Origin: Selaginella moellendorffii
Taxonomy: Eukaryota > Streptophyta > Lycopodiopsida > Selaginellales > Selaginellaceae
Length of the DNA: 64,000 nucleotides
NCBI RefSeq assembly: GCF_000143415.4
Contig: NW_003314290.1
Location: forward strand, 1,788,454 to 1,852,453
Direction of reading: 5' to 3'
This document shows positions 11,306 through 20,625 of the stretch, piece after piece (positions within the stretch are counted from its first letter, which is position 1; each line of letters begins with the position of its first letter). A program made the translations under genes and the position numbers. The notes under the pieces were generated by a model. That model ran no database searches. It was given only the letters and a program-made list of their open reading frames with translations, and was not told where the DNA came from.

Positions 11306-12259
11306 ATGGCGCCCAAAGTTGCTATGGAATTCCCGGATGGAGTGTTCTTCGCTGATCGATCCTTTGCTCGTAGATCCATGCCAAAATCTCTCTGCGTCGA
11401 GGCAAATCCCGGCGCCCATCCAATCGCCTCGCGAGACGTGATCATCGACGAGGAGCGCGGCCTCTGGGCGAGGATCTTCCTCCCTGCCGATCAAGTGATC
11501 CACCACTCCAGGCAAGTTCCAGTAGCGTTCTACTTCCATGGCGGCGGATTCGTGTGCTTCACCGCCGATACCATGGAGTACCACGTCCTCTGCGAGCTCC
11601 TCGCCAAGAAAATGGGCGCGATCGTGATCTCGGTCAACTATCGGCTAGCTCCCGAGAATCGGCTCCCCGCGGCGTACCACGATGGATTCGCGGCGCTCAA
11701 GTGGCTCGCTCAAGAGCAAGGAGGGCGCAAGGATCCTTGGCTTGCCGCTCACGCCGATCTCTCCAAGACCTTGCTCGTGGGCGACAGCTCTGGCGCGAAT
11801 CTCGTCCACCATGTGCTCCCGATGCTTGCGGCGGCCGAGGATCCGGCCATGAGCGATATCCAGGTCGTGGGCACCGTCCTGATCCAGCCTTTCTTTGGCG
11901 GCGTCGCTCGGGTTCCATCCGAGACCAAGCACCGGTCGCCCACTCCGCTAATCAGCACGGATATGTGCGATCGATTCTGGGAGCTCGCGTTGCCGATTGG
12001 GGCCGACAGAGATCATCCCTACTGCCGCGTAGCAGCGCCAGATCACCCCCTGCCCAAGACCCTCATCGTCGCGGGCGGCGAGGACGTGCTCTGCGATCGA
12101 GCAAAGGAATTCATGGAGACAATGGGAGGTTCTAGCAAGGATCTCGAGCTCCTGGTGATCGAGAACGCTGCACACGCCTTCTACATCGCTCTGGAATCCC
12201 AGGAAACGGCTCACTTCCTCGACAAGGTAGCTACATTCGCCCAAGGTATATTCGCTTAG
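11306..12259 (+). CDS. Carboxylesterase, plant CXE / HSL class (copy 2)
   Basis: Single exon, 317 residues, starting MAPKVAMEFPDGVFFADRS. It is a clear tandem paralogue of copy 1, sharing PDGVFF.DRSFAR and NYRLAPENRLPAAY. HGGG is at 78-81, Ser161 is in GDSSGAN, an Asp is in GGEDVLCDR and a His is in ENAAHAFY, so the catalytic triad is complete. It is a soluble hydrolase of unknown substrate, and no signal peptide is seen. The gene lies 146 bp after copy 1 in the same direction. A directly repeated 41 bp element sits in its promoter. No lesion was found. Confidence 0.93.
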   Translation: MAPKVAMEFPDGVFFADRSFARRSMPKSLCVEANPGAHPIASRDVIIDEERGLWARIFLPADQVIHHSRQVPVAFYFHGGGFVCFTADTMEYHVLCELLAKKMGAIVISVNYRLAPENRLPAAYHDGFAALKWLAQEQGGRKDPWLAAHADLSKTLLVGDSSGANLVHHVLPMLAAAEDPAMSDIQVVGTVLIQPFFGGVARVPSETKHRSPTPLISTDMCDRFWELALPIGADRDHPYCRVAAPDHPLPKTLIVAGGEDVLCDRAKEFMETMGGSSKDLELLVIENAAHAFYIALESQETAHFLDKVATFAQGIFA

Positions 12260-12322
12260 CCCTAAAAGTATTATCTGTCCGTACATAAAATAAAGCTTTA
12301 TCCGTACTGCAAGTTCACGCAT

Positions 12323-13297
12323 CTAGTCGTGTAAGAACGAGGAATCCATGAGTTTGGACGTGCTCTCCGTACTACCGTTCAAGTAGAATGCGTGATCACA
12401 GCTCTCAAACTCAACAAGCTTGACATTTTTGCCACACTCGCGGAGAATCCCGGAGTACTCCACGCCGTGATCGCGAAGAACATCCAGCCCTCCCACAACG
12501 ACAAGCGTCCGGGGCAGGAGGATCCCCGCAAGATCGCCCCTTGCCACCGCGATGTTGCAGAAAGGATGATCTCTGCTCGCCCCAATCGGCAGAGCCAGCT
12601 CCCAGAACCGATCCATCATCAGCGTGCTGGGCGAGACCTTGCTTGGATCGTCGCGCAGCATCCCCGACGGCTTCCTCGCCACGCTCGCGAAAGTGGGCTG
12701 GATCAACACGCGGCCCACGATTCGCACGGGTCCCAGATCGCCCCAGCTCGCAGGAGCGGCCGCCCGGACGCTCAAATGTTGCGCGAGATTGGCACCAGAG
12801 CTATCCCCCACCAAGAACACGCTGGAGAGATCGGCATGGGCCGCGAGCCATGGGTCGCTGAGCCCTCCCTGATCTTGTCCCAGCCACTTGAGCGCCGCAA
12901 ATCCATCCTCGTACGCCACTGGGAGGCGATTCTCGGGCGCTAGTCGGTATTCCACGGAGACGACGAGCACTCCCAGCCACCTGGAAATCTCCTCGCAGAA
13001 GTCATGAAAACCAAAGAAGCTAGCGCTCATCGCGACGAAGCCACCGCCATGGAAGTACATCAGCACTGGGGATTTTAGGGCATTTGGATCCACGCATTCG
13101 CCTTTGAGCCGCTTGGGCAGGAAGATCCTCGCCCACAGGCCGAGGCCATCGTCGATGGTCACATCCCTGGAAACAATCGAACTAGATGAATCCGATCTCG
13201 CTGAAACAGGATGACGGATAGCCTGGCGCGAGAAAGATCCATCCGCGTGAAGTGTCGCGCCTGGAAGAACAAGATCGCGAGCCACATTCTCCGCCAT
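12323..13297 (-). CDS. Carboxylesterase, plant CXE / HSL class (copy 3)
   Basis: Single exon, 324 residues from the ATG at 13297 (MAENVARDLVLPGATLHAD). The frame is open further upstream but without an ATG. HGGG is at 83-86 (YFHGGGF), the nucleophile lies in GDSSGANLAQH, the Asp is in VGGLDVLRDHG and the His is in ESCDHAFY. It is more diverged than copies 1 and 2 but shares NYRLAPENRLP-type text (EYRLAPENRLPVAYEDGFAALKW). It is convergent with copy 2, with 63 bp between stop codons. An AACCCTAG (telo-box-like) word lies just upstream near 13310. Substrate unknown. Confidence 0.93.
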   Translation of the reverse strand: MAENVARDLVLPGATLHADGSFSRQAIRHPVSARSDSSSSIVSRDVTIDDGLGLWARIFLPKRLKGECVDPNALKSPVLMYFHGGGFVAMSASFFGFHDFCEEISRWLGVLVVSVEYRLAPENRLPVAYEDGFAALKWLGQDQGGLSDPWLAAHADLSSVFLVGDSSGANLAQHLSVRAAAPASWGDLGPVRIVGRVLIQPTFASVARKPSGMLRDDPSKVSPSTLMMDRFWELALPIGASRDHPFCNIAVARGDLAGILLPRTLVVVGGLDVLRDHGVEYSGILRECGKNVKLVEFESCDHAFYLNGSTESTSKLMDSSFLHD

Positions 13298-13421
13298 AGC
13301 CAGAGCTTCAAACCCTAGCCGCCAAAGAGTAGAATTTAAATCTGCCACGTATGATACACACGTGGCATACCACGTCAGCTTTTGAGAGGTTTAAATACAT
13401 GGGGCAGAAGAGAGGAGCACC

Positions 13422-14854
13422 ATGGAATTCCATGCGAGTTTTCTCGTGCTGCTGGCGGCGGGGAGTGGAATCTTTGGGGGATTCTTGGGCGCATCTTCGG
13501 CCTGTGTGTTTCCTGCCATTTTCAACTTTGGAGATTCCACCTCCGATACCGGAGGAATCCAGACGGCATTCCCGACTTTCAGCCAATCCGAGTTCCCACC
13601 CTATGGCATGACGTTTCCCGGGAGGCCATTCCTGAGATACAGCGATGGCCGCCTTGGAATCGATTTCATAAGTGAAGTGTTTCACTATACAAGCTTGAAT
13701 TGCACTGAGTTCTTCTTTGTTGTTTCACTGCAATAGCTGAAGCTCTAGGAATTCCATATCTAAGTTCCTTCTTCCAAGCGGTGGGATCCAACTTCACCAC
13801 TGGCGTCAACTTCGCCACGGCTGGAGCGACGTCCCAAGCCGTGACTTACATCAGCCCTTTCTCGCTGAACGTCCAGCTCAACCAGTTTCGAGAGTTCAAG
13901 CAAAAAGTCCTTGTAACAGGCAAGGATATGAATCCCCGGATCTATTCCATTCCGTTCTCTCCAAGATTGATAGCTACATTGCCCGCTCATACATTCTTGA
14001 TCAATCGTTATGTTCCCAGGGAACTCTCTCAACGCTCTTCCCGCCAGGGATGCCTTCTCTCGAGCGCTCTACATCGTCGACATTGGCGGGAACGACTTCA
14101 GCTATGGATACAACCGAAACATGAACTTCGACCAGCTCAAAGCATATATTTTCCGGGCAGTGGATGGAATCATCGCGCTTGTCAAGGTCGACGACATGGA
14201 AAACCTCTTACATATAGATTTCGCTGAAGATACCTTTTGTGTGTTTGCATTGAATCTACACAGGGCGTGTATGCCGAGGGAGGACGGACATTCCTAGTCT
14301 CGGACGTTGGGCCCCAGGGCTGCATCCCATATTTCCTCACAAACTTCCCAAATCTCCGGGTGAGCTACGATCAAGCTGGGTGCGCTATCGAATTCAACCA
14401 AGTCACCCAGCACTATAATGGCTTGCTCAAGCAGGCTTTGAGCAGCCTCCGTAGCCAGCTCCCAGGCAGCACTATAATCTACACGAACACTTATGACATC
14501 AAATATTCGCTTGCCCTCAAGGCTGCGAGCAATGGTAACACCACAAGAACATAAGCGGTCAACGAATCTCTGACCACGGTTGACTTTACAGGATTCCAGT
14601 TTGCCACCAAGGCCTGCTGTGGGATTGGAGGGAACTACAATTACAACTTTGCGGTGCAATGTGGGGAGAGCAAAGTGATGGCTGGGAAGACGGTGGCGTC
14701 AACGACTTGTAAGAATCCATCCGCGTATCTCAATTGGGATGGAGTTCACTACACCGAAGCAGCAAACCGGATCATCACGAGGCAAATCTTGAGTGGGAGC
14801 TTCTTCGACCCCAGTTTCCCCTTGGGCATGCTGTGCACACTCAAGAACATCTAA
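13422..14854 (+). CDS. GDSL esterase/lipase (plant SGNH hydrolase), intact copy
   Basis: This is a secreted SGNH hydrolase of the plant GDSL group, close to the Arabidopsis FXG1/GDSL type judged by motifs. Five exons: 13422-13671, 13737-13919, 14020-about 14187, 14264-14534 and 14592-14854. Residues 1-27 form a hydrophobic signal peptide. Block I is FNFGDSTSDTGG (nucleophile Ser), block II is GVNFATAGAT, block III is IGGNDFSYG and block V is WDGVHYTEAANR (Asp and His). The C-terminal Cys-rich part (CCGIGGNYNYNF, TTCKNPSAYLNWDG) is typical. Only one donor for intron 2 keeps the frame, and it is GC rather than GT (13920-13921). Three truncated copies follow at 19.6, 26.3 and 32.2 kb; this one alone has exons 1 and 2. 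Substrate not predictable. Confidence 0.9.
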
Positions 14855-15103
14855 TCATCTGTGGATTCATAAACTTTGACGAACATCGATCACTACAACC
14901 ATTGTTCTTTTGGATCCAATCCAGCACCTATCAAGCACTATAGGTTGGAAGGGAATGCGCAGTGGAATGAGAAAAGGCTGCCTGATGACACCGCAAAGAC
15001 AAAAGGAAGAAATGCCATCCTCGTGAATGGCTGCCAAACCTTGTGTACATCCAATCCCGTGAGCTCTGACAGCCAGTCAACTCGTCAGTCAACCAAGTCC
15101 ACC
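14855..15103. other. GDSL-CXE spacer, conserved in all copies of the module
   Basis: This 3' flank of the GDSL gene (with GGATCCAATCCAGCACC and GATGACACCGCAAAGACAAA) recurs after each GDSL copy, at 20.34-20.62, 26.03-26.30 (inverted) and 32.77-33.03 kb. No open gene is visible. It shows that GDSL and CXE were copied together as one block. Confidence 0.7.
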
Positions 15104-15721
15104 TTATTCAACAATGGTCAACAGCGGTACAAAGCTAGCGATTTCGTCCAAGACAAGGACGGATTCCTGGCAGCTAGCGTCCCCCACGAGGTAGAATCCA
15201 TGGGAAGAGTTTTCATACTCGATGAGCTTCACGGCATTGCCAGCGTCTTTCAAGATCTTTGCAAACTCTACCTGGCGATCGCGGAGGAGATCCTTGCCGC
15301 CCACCACCACTAGCGCTCTCGGCAGTCCCCTGGCCCCCAATCTCGCGAGATCTCCAGGCAATTCCAGCGTCGGGTTGCAAAATGGATGGTCGCGGTCGGC
15401 CGCGCCCTCGGGGAGCGTCGCCAGCCAGCAAAACTCGGTGGTGTCGAGCGTGAGCATCGGTTCGGAGGACCCGAGCCTGAGCTCCGAGTCGGTCCTGGAC
15501 GTGCCTCCATAAAAGGGCTGGAGGAGGATCTGGCCGGTGAGTGGGATTCCATCCTGGTCAGCGCGCAATGCCACGCGGGCTGCGAGATTTCCCCCGGTCG
15601 CCCATGACGAAGATCTTGGAGAAATCCGCGTGAGCGAAAGCGTCTTGATCGCTGCTGCTCTTGGCGATCTGTCGGACCCAGTTGAGAACGTCGTAGCCAT
15701 CGTCATAGGCCGCCGGGAGCC

Positions 15722-15846
15722 TGTGCTGTTGAGATTAGATGCTCAGGTCGATGCTTAGCTAGGCAGTTAGGATGATGTGGCATTAGGCAGTTGCCACAGC
15801 CCATGTATATATAGCTTCATATATACAATATTTTTTTATCATGTGC
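15722..15846. mobile_element. Solo LTR of TRIM size (115 bp) with 5 bp target duplication
   Basis: Inside the CXE pseudogene a segment from TGTTGAGATTAG (15727) to TTTTTTTATCA (15841) is absent from the other CXE copies. It starts TG, ends CA and is flanked by the direct repeat TGTGC at 15722-15726 and 15842-15846. Removing the insert plus one TGTGC gives exactly the sequence of the intact copies at 21.2 and 33.6 kb. That is the footprint of an LTR element reduced to one LTR, and the size fits miniature (TRIM) elements. It includes an AT-rich TATATATAG stretch. Confidence 0.8.
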
Positions 15847-15849
15847 TCC

Positions 15850-15920
15850 GGAGCTAGGCGGTAATTCACAGACACGACGATCGCTTCCAGCTTCCTGGAC
15901 ATGGCCTCGCAAAACTGTGA
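15850..15920. other. Frameshift zone of the CXE pseudogene
   Basis: Upstream of about 15905 the open frame reads DVILDKDRGIWVRVFRPEE through HGGGFIYVSAANAIFHSF. Downstream the homologous text (SRKLEAIVVSVNYRLAPEH) is in another frame. A small indel at FHSF / CEA is the break. Confidence 0.7.
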
Positions 15921-16458
15921 AAGATCGCATTCGCGGCGCTCACGTAGATGAATCCTCCCCCGTGGTAGAAGATCACGATGGGCAGCGTGCTGCGATTCTC
16001 CAGCTCTTCCGGACGGAAAACTCTCACCCAAATTCCCCGATCCTTGTCGAGAATCACGTCGCGGCTCGCCACGCCGTCTTGGCGGGAACCTCCGCAAAGA
16101 ACCCCGCAGGGCCTGTTGGTGGAGGAGCGCGCACGCAAGATCCATCCTCTACAAACACAAAGCCTCCAATTTGCTTGCGCTCCTCGTCGCCCATTCTTTC
16201 GGTGCTAGGTGGGTGGCCTTCCGGTCTCATAACGACACATTTAAATCGTTGAAATGGCCAAGAGCCGGTTTGCGGAAATTCTAAACCTTTCCTTTTCGTT
16301 TCTATGCTGGTATAAAAAAATTCAAATTAAAAGCTCTCTAAGCATTTTATAGGTCTCTTTAATTTAATTAATACTACATACATTAATCTTTTTAACTAAA
16401 CTATTTACTGCTTAGGGCTCGATAATTTAAATTAATACCGTAACTATAAAGCTCCGAT

Positions 16459-17351
16459 ATGGTGGCACAACTCAGGAGAAAGCTCTTGGATGAGTCTGTG
16501 ATTTTGGGTCAAGTTCTCGACAATGTGCAGTGGCAGTACTCGGCCTTATACGGCGTTGTGGACGTCGCTCTGTGCAGGTTAGAACACAGGATCCAGCGGG
16601 TGTGGAGCAATGCCTGCAATCAGGCCAATGTGAGTGAATATGCCGCCACCAAAGCCATTGTCCGCGAGAGGCCGTCATACCTAAGCGACGACAACTTGTG
16701 CTACTACGGTATTTGGGACGACGACCTCACGTACACCAACGTTTGCCTTTGCATCGACAGCTAACAAGAGGAGGCCGACATCGATAGAGGCAGTCCAGGA
16801 AGAGCTCCAGCAGCAGCAGCAGCAGGAGATGCCGTTGCTTAGCTCGCCTCTGATCAAGTACATCAGGGCCAAGCCCAGCATACCCCGTGAGATCCGAGGG
16901 CGTGGCCCGGGATCGCGAAAGTTTCGGCAAGAGCTGGTTTCTTGGGTGGAGCGGGACCTGTTCGGTGGTGTTGGGTCGCTGGACATGCAGGCGCGGCTGG
17001 TGTTTGATGAGCGGATGCTGGCGCACGAGTGGCAGGCGCTGTTCGGTTTCAGGTACTGCAAGTATGAACAGCCGGTGGACAAGGACCTGAGCACGCCTGA
17101 TGTTGTTTTCGATGAAACGTGTGGTTCTTTTGATCACGAGAAGTATGACGAACTTGTCGAGCATCTGGAAGCGGGAAAGATTATCGCGGTGTGTGGTGGC
17201 TTCAACAAGCTTTCCGCTTGGCCGGGGAATGCGTGCGTGGATCTCTTCAACTTTCAAGTGGGGGCGTGGAGGAGCTCATCAAGTGGTACGGTGGGCTCAG
17301 ATTCAAGGTGAATCCGAAGAGAAGACGAGCATATGACCGCAACACCGAATG
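16459..17351 (+). pseudogene. Unknown gene family, copy A (two frameshifts)
   Basis: This copy is homologous over its length to the intact single-exon gene at 22140-23045. The frame opens MVAQLRRKLLDESVILGQVLD and runs to LCIDS, where one extra A (AGCTAACAAG against AGCTACAAG) creates a stop at about 16761. Reading resumes in another frame with the poly-Gln run and KYIRAKPSIPREIRGRGPG, continues through DLFNFQVG, and meets a second 1-base deletion near 17264. The function of the family is unknown. Confidence 0.8.
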
Positions 17352-17494
17352 AACACAAGTCTTGGTTGGATAGATGGACTTTTGGTAATAGAGTTTGTGT
17401 AGCTTACCTCTTCCTATATGAGATTCATGAGTGATCTTGGACGAAAATATACAACACATACACACACACACACATGGAGCATGATGTCAGCCTT

Positions 17495-17745
17495 GGTTTA
17501 CATTCACAAGCAGCGGTTGCTGGCCAGAGAGAAGCTACGAGAAGAAACCTAGGGAGGCGATCGAGCACTCACTATGAAGTAGCTCATTGAAGAAACTTTC
17601 ATGGCTGATGAAGCATCTTCTGGAAAGTCTCTAAGCCTTCTCGACTTCTAGCAAGCCTTGGATCTCTGGGACAGTGGAAATGTTGATCCCGCAAAGACCA
17701 GTAGAACGTTTGCTGGTGATGTGATCGTCACCGCGTGGTTGAGGT
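17495..17745. pseudogene. Joined 3' fragments of the R3HCC1L-like gene (+) and the cysteine protease (-)
   Basis: 17505-17560 reads, on the plus strand, the C-terminal residues QQRLLAREKLREE of the gene at 42.2-43.6 kb. 17640-17735 is, on the minus strand, a fragment of the papain-like gene at 55.6-55.8 kb (LNHAVTI-type text, then STGLCGIN). The two 3' ends face each other, as they also do at 43.5-43.8 and 55.8-56.1 kb. An ACAC microsatellite lies at 17456-17473. Confidence 0.7.
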
Positions 17746-17840
17746 TGGTTTGTTACCACGAAAAAACCCCTCTTGTCAGTGAAAAACCCATTGTTGCCTT
17801 TGTTAAAATGCTTACTTTGCCAAGTTGATGGACTCGAGGC

Positions 17841-18119
17841 TTGTGCTCGTCCAGAAGATCTACAAGTTTTTTGGGCTCACACTATGCTGAGTTTGATTTT
17901 CCACAAAGAGCATTCTATGTTGCCAAATCTTTTATCTTAGCACCATTGTCAAGATCTCTTTTGCTTCACCCTCCAGAGTGCACTTCTCAAATTAGTAAGC
18001 CATTGGTTCTCAACAATGCAAATGCTAGACAGATGTTAAGTATGCTTCCACATTGCACTATTCAAATTTGGTCGAGCTTTGGCTCTCTTAACAAGGCCAA
18101 CTCCTACTTTCTTGCGTGA
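17841..18119 (+). other. Unrecognised repeat with an open frame (copy 1 of 3)
   Basis: A 92-codon open frame contains CSSRRSTSFLGSHYAE, LLLHPPEC and LSMLPHCTIQIWSSF. Related frames of similar length stand open at 27956-28207 (+) and 30316-30597 (-). I do not recognise the protein, and the open frame may simply reflect recent duplication. It always lies between the cysteine-protease fragment and the sequence that leads into palindrome 2 or the R3HCC1L-like copies. Confidence 0.4.
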
Positions 18120-18269
18120 CCAGAAATGTTTTGCTGAACGAGGAACGTCCCCTATGCCACTTAGATCTAGCCCATCATCTTGTCCATGTCAGTGTCAGAG
18201 CTTGGATTACATAACAACAGATTTCTCTAGTCCCTAGCTCCTTTTCCTCTGCCACCATCATCACCACAA

Positions 18270-19225
18270 CAGTGAGTGCTCAATCGCCTCCCCAGGTTTC
18301 TTCTCGCAGCTTCTCTCTGGCCAGCAACCGCTGCTTGTGCTCCTTCTTCTCCTGGACCGTGAATCTCACCTTGTTCTGTGCTCTGTCACGACGATCATAT
18401 GCGTTGAGCAGCTTGGGCGGATGTCGGAGGCTCCAAGTCTATACGAAGAGTGGCCGATCAGAAAAAGGCTTGAAACCAGAGAAAGAAAACTGGATATCTC
18501 TCTGCCGTGAACTTCGCTTGAATCAAGATGGGCGATAGATGGTTGCTCGCGCTGCGCAAAAAATGATTAGCGTCAGTGAAGATGTTTGCTTTGTCTAGCC
18601 AAACCGATCGTTGGATTGCCATAAACAGACAAGGCAGTGGTACTACCATTTACCCAGCGAATCACCACGCCACATTTGATCATCCAAAGAGAGACGAACT
18701 TACCGGACTTTCCATCGATGTCGTCAGAAGACGTAGTGAGCTCCTCGTGAGTTTCATCGTCCATGGCGGTCGTATGATCACTGTGGAATCCATCTCTTTC
18801 TCTTCCGTATGTAAATGCCCCGCGTCCACGCTGCTTGGGAGCTACGTCTTCGGCCTCCTCCTCTGCGGTTTCTCTCGCGTTTTCTCTGGAGTTGGAGCAA
18901 CGCTTGGGAGTTGAATTGCACAAAGAAAGTTGGGAGAATCGAAGAGGGAGCTGTGGTGGCTTTGATCGTGAGCTGCTTTCTCCCGCAAAGAAAACTTTCA
19001 AAGCTCCGCTATCCTTCCTCTTCGTCATCTTCCTTTTCTACGCTTGGAGCATTGCTTCTTCTTGCTATGTACGCGTTTAATCTGTGCCGGATGACAATGG
19101 CGGAGCTGCGCAGCGAAGCGGCCTTAGCCCTGCCGCTCGTACAGCGGCCCGATTCGCGACCCGATTGCACGTCCAGAGATATTAGGGTTCTTGAGAGAAG
19201 CGCCTAAAAAACATTTCAATGACGC
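18270..19225 (-). pseudogene. R3HCC1L-like pseudogene, near full length (module 2)
   Basis: This copy follows the parent gene at 42.2-43.6 kb exon by exon in reverse: the exon-3 text SNSRENARETAEEEAEDVAPKQ, then GRGAFTYGRERDGFHSDHTT, DDETHEELTTSSDDIDGKS, exon 4 (VVIRWVNGSTTAL) and the C-terminal exon (18284-18480). Its 5' end (19070-19225) keeps part of exon 1 and the shared upstream region but lacks much of exon 1. Exon 4 is shortened and frames do not connect, so it is not functional. An antisense open frame here (18576-18914) is a shadow. Confidence 0.8.
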
Positions 19226-19478
19226 CAAGCAATGGCAGCTCGATTCGATGCCTTCCAAGCGCTCCAAAGCGCACTGGCAAAAACGCCCGACACGAGATTG
19301 ACGCGGTGATGTGGGGGTAGTAGAAAATCTAGAAACCCGTTTTCGTTGGGGCGTGGATCCTTTTGTGGATTCGTCTTGGAACGGGAAGGCGGCGGCTGGA
19401 ATTGGATCATCGGTAGCTGCTGCTTGCGAGCTGGGGGGAGCCTTAAGAGCCCTAAACCTCAAGAAAGTGATGGTTACA
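19226..19478. other. Mosaic junction: PPR start + DRP1 3' end + proline-rich gene fragment
   Basis: Three fragments are joined. 19216-19252 matches the first codons of the 580-residue PPR gene (42164 downward). 19252-19345 matches the last DRP1 codons and 3' flank (GAGATTGACGCGGTGATGTG, then TAGAAAATCTAGAAACCC). 19350-19430 matches, inverted, the proline-rich gene near 6370-6570. The same order, with deletions, recurs at 27.2-27.45 kb (inverted) and 31.88-32.07 kb. Confidence 0.7.
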
Positions 19479-19479
19479 A

Positions 19480-19575
19480 GGCGATTCGAACCGCGACGCG
19501 TTTGGAATTTTCGGGAGTGCGAGCCCGCGACTGGCGGCGACACGTCAACTCTCTCAAACCAGTTTCGCCACGAAT
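19480..19575 (-). repeat. tRNA-related SINE-like unit
   Basis: On the minus strand TGGCGAAACTGG (19570-19559) fits the Pol III A-box TRGCNNARYNGG exactly. A weaker B-box (GGCTCGCACTCC) follows about 45 bp on. Downstream come the CCAAACGCGTCGCGGTTCGAATCG words shared with 5.1 kb. Confidence 0.5.
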
Positions 19576-19599
19576 CCATTCCATTCCGTTCTCCAAGAT

Positions 19600-20338
19600 T
19601 GATAGCTGCATTGTAGTGATTTTTGCTCTCGCTCGATCAATCGTGACGTCCCCAACCCAGGGGGAACGACTTCAGCTATGAACAGCTAAAGGGATTTTCC
19701 GGGCGGTGATTCGTTACTCTTTTGTGTGTTTGCATTGAATCTACACAGGGCGTGTATGCCGAGGGAGGACGAACATTCCTGCTCTCGGACGTTGGGCCCC
19801 AGGGCTGCATCCCATACTTCCTCACAAATTTCCCAGTTCTCCAAGTGAGCTACGATCAAGCCAGGTGCGCTATCGAATTCAACCAAATCACGCAGCACTA
19901 CGATGAAATGAGATGAGATGTCATTCTGTTTTGCTAGTCTTGATTGTTCAAGTAGGCTTTGAGCAACCTCCGTAACCAGCTCCCAGACAGCACTATAATC
20001 TACATCAACACTTACGACATAAAATACTCCCTCACCCCAAGCAAGAACATAGCCGGTCAACGTGTTTCTGGCCATAGTTGACTTTACAGGATTCCAGTTT
20101 GCCAACAAGGCCTGCTGTGGGATTGGAGGGAACTACAACTACAACTTTGCGGTGCAATGTGGGCAGAGCAAAGTGATGGCTGGGAAGACGGTGGTGTCAA
20201 CGACTTGTAAGAATCCATCTGCGTATCTCAATTGGGATGGAGTTCACAACACCAAAGCAGCAAACCGGATCATCATGAGGGAGCTTCTTTGAGCCCAGTT
20301 TCCCCTTGGGCATCCTGTGCGCACTCAAGAACGTCTAA
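19600..20338 (+). pseudogene. GDSL lipase pseudogene (module 2, 5' truncated)
   Basis: Homology to the intact GDSL gene starts inside its intron 2, so exons 1-2, including the signal peptide and catalytic Ser block, are absent. Exon 3 is reduced to a few codons around GGGGAACGACTTCAGCTATG. Exon 4 is readable (GVYAEGGRTFLLSDVGPQG) but interrupted near 19910 by an insertion with in-frame stops, and exon 5 (ACCGIGGNYNYNF-like, WDGVHNTKAANR) is almost complete. In the last block the catalytic His context is WDGVHNT. It cannot encode an SGNH hydrolase. Confidence 0.85.
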
Positions 20339-20625
20339 TAATTTGTTTGGATTCATAAACTTTGATGAACATCAATCCGTTGGTCCATTGTTCCACTACA
20401 ACCATTGTTCTTTTGGATCCAATCCAGCACCCATCACCGGTTGGAAGGGAATGTGCAGTGGAATGAGAAAAGGCTGCCTGATGACACCGCAAAGACAAAA
20501 GGAAGAAATGCAATCCTCGTGAATGGCTGCCAAAGCTTGTGTACCGTGACCTCTGACCGCCAGTCAACCCGTAAGTCAACCGAGTCAGCTTTATTCAACG
20601 CGGGTCCACAGCGGTTAGCCAGGGG

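Larger units (their letters stand above)
15104..16194 (-). pseudogene. CXE carboxylesterase pseudogene (module 1)
   Basis: This is a broken copy of the CXE genes at 20.6 and 33.0 kb. The start ATG is at 16194. Lesions, 5' to 3': loss of a few codons in the N-terminal part (around KTAWR), a frameshift near 15905 after NAIFHSF, a 115 bp solo-LTR insertion (15727-15841) within APEHRLPAAY, and a small deletion near 15600 that removes the nucleophile Ser of GDSAGGN (the frame now reads WATGGNL). The C-terminal half remains readable (GQILLQPFYGG, VVGGKDLLRDR, ENSSHGFY) and ends with altered residues after DEIASF. It is not expected to make an active enzyme. Confidence 0.9.

Noticed and set aside
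11554-12135. 193-codon frame inside CXE copy 2, and similar long antisense or shifted frames in all CXE genes
   Set aside because: GC-rich single-exon genes give long shadow frames; only one frame carries HGGG, GDSxGxN and the His motif.
18284-18540. Plus-strand 88-codon frame in module 2
   Set aside because: It is antisense to the last exon of the R3HCC1L-like pseudogene.
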